From Erigeron canadensis (taxonomy: Eukaryota; Streptophyta; Magnoliopsida; Asterales; Asteraceae), in the NCBI RefSeq assembly GCF_010389155.1, contig NC_057769.1:13144735-13208734 (forward strand): DNA of 64,000 bases, read 5' to 3'. The notes below the pieces were generated by a model, which saw only the letters and a program-made list of their open reading frames with translations, ran no database searches and was not told the origin of the DNA. Below are positions 58,187-64,000 of the stretch, piece by piece. Made by a program: the position numbers and the translations under genes. Within the stretch, counting starts at the first letter, position 1; the number at the start of each line of letters is the position of its first letter.

Positions 58187-58384
58187 CAATAAAAAAAACG
58201 GTAATTGGATGAGAACCCTCTGATCCATGTACCATTTGGTACCAATAATCTCCCAGCCAGGATAGTGTCCAAGTAAATCTCAACCACTTAATTATCCCTT
58301 GATCATCTCAACTTTGCCTTTGGCAAGACTCGAACCCAGGATCTCCTGGGAAGTGACGGCTGGTGGCCACTCGACCCAGTGGTT
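58187..58384 (-). mobile_element. tRNA-derived SINE
   Basis: On the minus strand the 5' end reads CCACTGGGTCGAGTGGCCAC (box A-like), then GGGTTCGAGTCTTG (box B, a close match to GGTTCGANTCC), a unique body, and a T-rich 3' end GTTTTTTTTATTG. It is flanked by a perfect 16-bp target-site duplication, tataataactagttag, at 58171-58186 and 58385-58400. The length (about 200 bp), pol III boxes and long TSD together identify a SINE mobilised by LINE machinery. Confidence 0.85.
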
Positions 58385-58544
58385 TATAATAACTAGTTAG
58401 TACTGTTAGTCTTATTAATATAAAGTTTGTCCTACCTTTACTTAGGGTAGGTTTACACTGTCTCATTCTTATAGTTATGTAAGGTCATGTCCTTCAAGCT
58501 TAAGGACAGACAAGCATAGGAAGGCTAACACTAAATAACAAAAC

Positions 58545-59620
58545 TCTTGAAGTTAAGATTCGGTAGTTGGAATGTAGGCACCCTTAGAATAAAGCTTAAA
58601 GCTTGTAGACATCCTAGCTAAGTGTAAGATTGACTTTGCTTGTTTTCAAGAGACTAAGTGGAAAAGGAAGAGCACAAGAGAAGGAAACAAATACAAGTTA
58701 TGGCATTCGAGAGCGTCATCATGTCGGGGCGACTTAACAACTATGTATTTCACGTGGAAAGGCATACTGATAGGTTGATGTTGGTGAGATTGGTGATACA
58801 AGAGCAGACCGTAAATGTGATCAGCGCGTATGCTCCCCAACCGAGCCTAGGAGCAATAGAGATGAAGAGTTTTTGGGACTCACTAAACGAGCTTGCGAGG
58901 AATTGCCCAGAGGACCAACGACTCATTTTAGGAGACTTAAACGAGCATATTGGAGTGGAGGTAGACGGTTACTCAAACGCACACTGGGGTTCCGAGTTTG
59001 GAGAGAGGAATGAAGATGGACGCATATTATTGAAGTTTACTATTGCACACGACTTGGTTGTCGCAAACTCGTTCTTCAAATACTAAGTTGACTACTTTCC
59101 AAATTGGACGGCATAACATTAAGATTGACTACTGGTGCATAAAGGCGACTTTTCGGTTTTTAAAGACTACAAGGTCCTTCTAAGAGATGATTGCCAATCC
59201 CAACATAGACTGTTGGTCTTGGATTTTCCCTTGCGTAGATGATCAATCAGGATGGAGAATTTTGAAAAGCCGAGATTCTCTAGAAAACCTAAAGGGTGAA
59301 ACGGTGGGGACTTTTAGGTTGACGACTAACATGAGGTTCACAAGGGAGATTCGAGACGGTTTGCATATAGAACCAGTTGTGGACATCCCTGGAAAATGGC
59401 ATAAGGGAGACTAATAAGGAGGTCCAAGGGATAGCCAAAGGGACTGGAAGACAACGTAACGTTGGTAGGGAATCTTGGTGGATCAGCGAAAAGGTCATAG
59501 GGATAGCCGAATGGATCGTAACATGTTGTAAATCACAATTAACCAAATACAACTCAATAGCACTTCCAATATCACTTCCCCTTATTAGGTTCGGAATAGA
59601 AAAGAAAAGTTGATCATCTA
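58545..59620 (+). pseudogene. RTE-like LINE, endonuclease part
   Basis: Out-of-frame pieces give FGSWNVGTLRIK (about 58560), then the open segment 58658-59086 with LMLVRLVIQEQTVNVISAYA, LILGDLNEHIGVEVDGYSN, and FGERNEDGRILLKF: the apurinic-type endonuclease of RTE-like non-LTR elements. A GRHN-IKIDY remnant follows at 59110 and an ESWWISEKV segment at 59470. The RT domain is missing, and stops and frameshifts are frequent. It is truncated where the H+-ATPase-related DNA begins (about 59625). Confidence 0.8.
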
Positions 59621-59629
59621 AGTATTAGA

Positions 59630-59812
59630 TGTGGTATTAGATGTGAGAACATCGAGCTTGAAGTGTTGAGAGCTTGCAACATTTCTCTAATCATCGCTAA
59701 ATGCAAGAGCCAAGGCATCCTTTTTGGTCTTCTCACCATTGAAAAACTTGATGCAGCTTTTATCAACGAGTAGCATCTCGCTTACAAGTGCTTCTTTGCC
59801 CACCTAGTCATA
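59630..59812 (-). pseudogene. H+-ATPase pseudogene fragment, copy 3
   Basis: Minus-strand DNA matching the phosphorylation-site/N-domain part of the copies at 10.9-13.1 kb (tgagaacatcgagcttgaag; aacgagtagcatctcgctta). About 180 bp, abutting the LINE fragment. Confidence 0.75.
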
Positions 59813-59941
59813 ATCTTAACATCGACTAAGGGTGTTCACGGACCGGTTTGGTCTAGTTTTGACTAAATCTCTAACCAAACGTCATTCCTGGTTTCAACAT
59901 ATATTAAACTAAATCAGACCAAACCCGCATTCCCGGTTTCA

Positions 59942-60095
59942 GAGTGGTTAGGAAATCTTAATGGATGAGCGAAGAGGTCCTAGGGATAGCCAAATGGACC
60001 GTAAAATGCTGTAAATCACAATTAACCCAATATACTCAATAGCACTTCCATTATCACTTCCCCTAATCAAGTTCGAAGTAGGAAAAAAAATTAAT
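59942..60095 (+). repeat. second copy of the LINE 3' edge
   Basis: Repeats the sequence of about 59465-59625 (ggatgagcgaagaggtccta; aaatcacaattaacccaata) with substitutions, again directly adjoining H+-ATPase-derived DNA. The unit [LINE edge + antisense H+-ATPase] therefore occurs at least twice here, and short traces of the LINE edge are also visible at the palindrome centre (about 12005-12035). Confidence 0.7.
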
Positions 60096-60741
60096 CATCT
60101 TAATTTTGATGAGTGAATCCGCAGTCACGATCTTAACATCAACACCAAGATAAAAATATTCTTGGGGATCACAACCCCACGAGGGCAGGGGGTTTGAGCA
60201 AAGGAAACATGCATATTAGCTTCCATGGTCTGCCATCTCGTCTGGTAGTGACATCAAAGAGTGAAACTCGTGCTCTAAAAATCTCGTAACCGATTCGCAA
60301 GCCTTTTTTTCTTTTTTCAACCAGAGAATCACATACTTCTATCACATATTATGGGTTGCCTTTGCACATCTCATACAGTTTTTGGTCTTGATCCATGTAG
60401 TTAGATATGGTATTAGATGTTAGAACAACGAGTTGGAAGTGTTGAACCTCTTTAGAGCTTGCAACATTTCCTTAATAATCGCTAAATGCAAGAGCCAAGA
60501 CTTTCTTTTTGGTCGTCTCGTCATTGAATAACTTGGTGCAACTTTCATCAACGAGTAATATCTCGCTTGCAAGTGCTTCTTTATCCACCCAAAGGACATC
60601 CATTTGTGCCGTCTTTTCCAAAACTACAAGATTTTTAGAATTGACACCTTTTAAAGAGAGCTCATGAGCTCTTTTGTTTCAAGTAGCTCTAAATATGACG
60701 GGAAATGCTAATAGAATGAACCCATGTAAAAACGCCAACAT
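60095..60741 (-). pseudogene. H+-ATPase pseudogene, copy 4 (3' part)
   Basis: Minus strand, same family as 12035-13110: the DPP region near 60185, the N-domain remnant at 60360-60480, and a DKEALASE-type version of the phosphorylation motif at about 60565-60600. It is interrupted at 60741 by the RACK1 insertion and continues at 61472. Confidence 0.75.
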
Positions 60742-61471
60742 CTCCTATTCTGGACAAAATCCGAGAATATCAAATACCCATCGTCTAAGACACTTGCACA
60801 TATACAACTATCTGGACTGACCGCCAAGGTATTGATATGTCAACTATGACCCGCCATAGTTGATTTCAGATTACAGCTGGTTAAATTTCAAAGCTTAACT
60901 GTCATATCCGAAGAAGAGGACACTATAATGGGATGCTCCATAATAATTGGGACAAATTTTACAGAGCTGACTCTATCTTTGTGTCCCTGCATTGTATGCT
61001 TGTAATCACCCTCGAAATTCCACAACTTAATCGAATGGTCAGCCGATGCAAAAACAATCTGCCGATCATCTTTTGAAATAGCAACGGACTAAACATCAGC
61101 TGTCTGGTGCTCAAATGTACGAACGGTGGTTCCAGATATGAGGTTCTAGAAACAAATTTGGATGTTTAATCATCCAGATAAAGCGAAATTGCCGGTTGCA
61201 GATATCACAACGTCGTGTATGCAGTCGGTGTGGCCGGTTAGTCGGTGTTTTGCGACACCGTCATTTTTGCCGCCTTTAGATTTAATAAAGTGCCTAACAA
61301 TAATTGAATTATTATGAGAAGATGTAACAATCATGTCCGAATTGGCTGATTGGACCAGAACATGCGATTGCGGTGACATAGTCGCTATGGGCTTTAATTG
61401 TGCCGAGAAGGATTACCGCCATCATTATCGATTAATAGGGTTTTGAGAGGTTTTTGGGGAAATATGAGGGG
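60742..61471 (-). pseudogene. RACK1 retro-pseudogene inserted in H+-ATPase pseudogene
   Basis: The minus-strand reading starts with a short 5' UTR and ATG at 61420-61422 (MAVILLGTIKAHSDYVTAIA). WD-repeat pieces typical of plant RACK1 follow: NSDMIVTSSHNNSIIV, KHRLTGHTDCIHDVVISATG, VRTFEHQTADV, ASADHSIKLWNF. It is intronless over about 230 codons, with stops and frameshifts. A 13-bp direct repeat, aaaacgccaacat, flanks it at 60729-60741 and 61472-61484, the mark of retroposition. No poly(A) tail is visible, so the 3' end is truncated. Confidence 0.8.
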
Positions 61472-61484
61472 AAAACGCCAACAT

Positions 61485-61609
61485 AGTGTGCATCCCGTCT
61501 CGAAATGGCCTTCTTTTTGAAATAGAACAAACAGACGCATCCTAACACAACCATAAGGGAAATGTAAAGGCTAAGGATAAGATAGGTAAACTTCACAAGT
61601 AGGCTTCAT
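61485..61609 (-). pseudogene. H+-ATPase pseudogene, copy 4 (5' part)
   Basis: Continues copy 4 beyond the RACK1 insertion (cgtctcgaaatggccttctt; cttcacaagtag), matching about 12685-12790. It ends at about 61609, where the inverted copy begins. Confidence 0.7.
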
Positions 61610-61905
61610 TAAGTGTGGATGAATCTCTAGTGATCGGTGAACCTAACCTTGCGACCAAAGTATTCAAAGACATTCTTTATTATTGTTCGACTTGTAAAGA
61701 AGGAGAAACTTAAGGATCGGTTATTGTAACATATGTTACACCAGGGTTTGAAAGGCTAGAAGGAACAAGTCTATAAAACTAGACTACTTGTGAAGTGTAC
61801 CTATCGTATCCTTAACCTTCACATTTCTCTCATGGTTGTGTTGGGATGTGTCTCTTTGTTCCATCTCAAAAAGAAAGGCATTCCGAGACGGGATGCACAT
61901 TATGT
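61610..61905 (+). pseudogene. H+-ATPase pseudogene, copy 5 (inverted)
   Basis: Plus-strand remnant: VDESLVIGEPNLATK near 61617 followed by the FRDGM-equivalent region ending gacgggatgcacattatgttgg (about 61884-61905), the same point at which copy 4 is interrupted by RACK1. Confidence 0.72.
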
Positions 61906-62438
61906 TGGATTTCACCCCTCATATTTCCCCCAAAAACCTCTCGAAACCTCCTTAATCGTTAATCATGGCGGTAATCCTTCTCGGCACAAATAAAGCCCAA
62001 AGCGACTACTTCACCGCAATCGCATGTTCTGGTGTCCAAGGCAATTCGGACACGAATGTTACATCTTTCCCGTGATAATTCAATTATTGTTTGGCAGATT
62101 ATTAAATCTAAAGGCTGCAAAATTGACGGTGTTGCAAAACACCGACTTACCAGCCACAACGACTGCTTACATGACGTAGTGATATCTGCAACCGGCAATT
62201 TCACTTTATCACGATCACTTTATGGCCAAATTCGTTTCTGGAACCTCATATCCGGAACAACCGTTCGTACATTTGAGGGTCACACAGCTGATGTTTTGTC
62301 CGTTGCTATTTCAAAAGATGATTGATGGATTGTTTCTGCATCGGCTGATCGTTCGATTAAGCTGTGGAAATCCGAGGATGATTGCAAGCATACAATGTAG
62401 GGACACAAAGATAGGGTCAGTAAGACTTGTCCCAAATA
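61906..62438 (+). pseudogene. RACK1 retro-pseudogene, second copy
   Basis: Same 5' UTR and ATG (61965-61967, MAVILLGTNKAQSDYFTAIA) as the copy at 60742-61471, in opposite orientation. It keeps KHRLTSHNDCLHDVVISATG, GQIRFWNLISGTTVRTFEGH, ADVLSVAISKDD and SASADRSIKLWKS, with a stop after SKDD and another near 62399. It joins H+-ATPase DNA at the identical junction, so it arose by duplication of the composite and not by a new insertion. Confidence 0.8.
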
Positions 62439-64000
62439 AAAAACCATATATACCGTATCTTCCACCCACACGTATCTTGATGATGTCGAATTGAACGAAA
62501 AACAAACACATACCAATTGTTAATGATGGCCGGAAAAACAAACACATATATACCGAGCTAATGATGGCCGGAAAAAACGATGGATCTAACTTCAAAAAAG
62601 AGATGTATAATCTAACACTGTAAATATATACAAATCGACTGATTTTGAACTTTCAGAGGTCTGCGATTTAAGGATTCATGTTTGTTGCCGAAAATGGTGG
62701 TGGTGGGTGATGGCGGCGGCTATGGAAGCGTGATGGGGTGCGTATATATAGCTTGGAAATGGTGGCAATGGTGATGCCGATGGCTATGGAGGTGGTGGTG
62801 GTAATGTCGGAAAACTGAAAAAGCCGGAAAACTAATGATGTCGGAAAATTGGTGACCCATAAAACAAGATCTTATTACATAGTAAGTAGATTCGACGACT
62901 TCGTAGAAAGAAGAAATTGATGACACCCATTTCATGTTACCACCACCATTAGAACTCGACACTCCGAATTTGTTACATATATACTTCCGTATATGTGCAG
63001 GGCTGGGGTAGGTAAGCAATGGTTATTGTGAAAAATGATTAACATTTAAGTTTTAGAGGGCGTGATAATGTTATGGTTTGTTTTGAGAATTGATATGTAT
63101 GGTTTGGTTTGTTGTATGACTCAAAGAAATGGTGATGCAGTTCAAACATTTAAAAAGGATGGTGATGATGAATATTTTATACTTGGTAGTCAATGTGACA
63201 TTAACCTACTTCACACAAGTCATTAGCCTGTTACATGCTACATTTTAACCATTTTATCCGGGTTTCTTGTATAAAATAAAGCTGGACTTGAGTTCGAACC
63301 CACAATAACTTTCCGGTATTAGTAAGTTGTATTCCGGGGCACTTGTCCCATTTTCTAAAGTATTCTGTAAGGAATCTACCAATATTTAGCTAATGAAAGA
63401 TTCAAGATAATCATCCAAATTTCCAATGGCTTGTTTGTGAATACGTGATGGGATATAAGATAAAAAATTTGATTAGTATTAGGAAACTAAAATTTTAAAT
63501 ATAGATCAAAAGGGACCCATGTCATTTAAATATGACGTTATGTATCGCTTAAAGGATGTTACAATCCTATTTTAGCACCGCTTTGACGGCTTGGCGGCTT
63601 GCCGGCTCACACCTAAATGGACAAAAAAAATCATTTATGGCTTTTTTTTCTCTCCAACTCTAGCCCACGTGCTCCAAAATCACAAATTTATAACCCATTT
63701 ATGAATGTGGCTAATTATTTGTCTACAGCCCACATGATAGTCAGAATGTTGGACATGCATTTAGCTCCTTGGAAATTTCGACCCATTTATATTCGATGTA
63801 TAGTTACTGCAAACAACTAATCACTCTCTTTTAAGTGATCTTTTAACTCATTTGTCTCATCATTGATTGTTTGGACCTACAATCCAATAGATTATATATT
63901 AATCGTTAAAAGTCGATCATAATAAGCATTAGTTAAACAAGAAAAATATATCGCATTGAATTAATATTTATAAAATAGGCGATATCAGACAGGAAACAAG
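62439..64000. other. non-coding right edge
   Basis: Contains a duplicated taatgatggccggaaaaa motif (62520-62580), a GGTGATGGCGG-rich low-complexity stretch (62690-62800), and a gagttcgaaccc box-B-like word at about 63290. No frame has recognisable motifs. Confidence 0.5.

Noticed and set aside
59822..59940. Possible MITE starting aagggtgttcacggaccggt
   Set aside because: The left edge resembles hAT-type ends, but no matching right terminal repeat or TSD could be found.
63275..63300. Box-B-like gagttcgaaccc, possible second SINE
   Set aside because: No box A at the right distance, no tail and no target-site duplication found.

Overview
The window is nuclear DNA from a eudicot plant. It is AT-rich and full of microsatellites, Class I and Class II transposons sit inside one another, and the few host exons have GT-AG introns. 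Asteraceae is my guess from the general look of the repeats, but nothing here proves it. There are no bacterial operons, rRNA genes, tRNA genes or CRISPR arrays. Very little is host coding sequence.

Left part (1-13 kb). A decayed chromovirus-type Ty3/gypsy integrase fragment opens the window. The last two exons of a peroxisomal (glyoxysomal) processing protease of the DEG15 type follow at 3.6-5.4 kb on the + strand and end in the peroxisomal targeting tripeptide SKL. Non-coding, repeat-rich DNA runs to 10.9 kb. A roughly 2.2-kb imperfect palindrome follows (10.9-13.1 kb), each arm an intronless, broken copy of the middle of a plasma-membrane H+-ATPase gene.

Middle part (13-51.5 kb) is a transposon nest that can be dated in relative order from target-site duplications. 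A small non-autonomous Copia element (13127-24590, TSD tgtac) is split by a complete but mutated Tat-lineage Ty3/gypsy element (13915-23170, TSD ataac). The Tat element carries an antisense gene-like unit between integrase and 3' LTR. A second, broken DEG15 copy begins at 24.8 kb. A PIF/Harbinger transposase starts at about 25.95 kb and resumes at 49.25 kb. Its interruption is an Athila-like non-autonomous element (26409-49245), which itself holds a solo LTR (27697-28675, TSD tcata) and a 15.3-kb Sirevirus-like Copia element (30486-45814, TSD tacat). The Sirevirus-like element has gag, protease, integrase, RT/RNase H and about 4 kb of extra coding sequence downstream of pol. A second solo LTR of the same family sits at 50478-51447, inverted.

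Right part (51.6-64 kb). DNA homologous to the 3' flank of the first DEG15 copy is followed by Helitron-like elements, a Mutator-type MITE with a 9-bp TSD, a tRNA-derived SINE with a perfect 16-bp TSD, and a truncated RTE-like LINE. Last come further H+-ATPase fragments, into which a RACK1 retrocopy was inserted before the composite was duplicated in inverted orientation.

The only sequence that could belong to a working host gene is the DEG15 3' end at 3622-5396. Everything else recognisable is mobile or pseudogenic. The most interesting items are the putative spliced antisense gene inside the Tat element, the large 3' coding region and palindromic LTR motifs of the Sirevirus-like element, and the duplicated H+-ATPase/RACK1 chimera.
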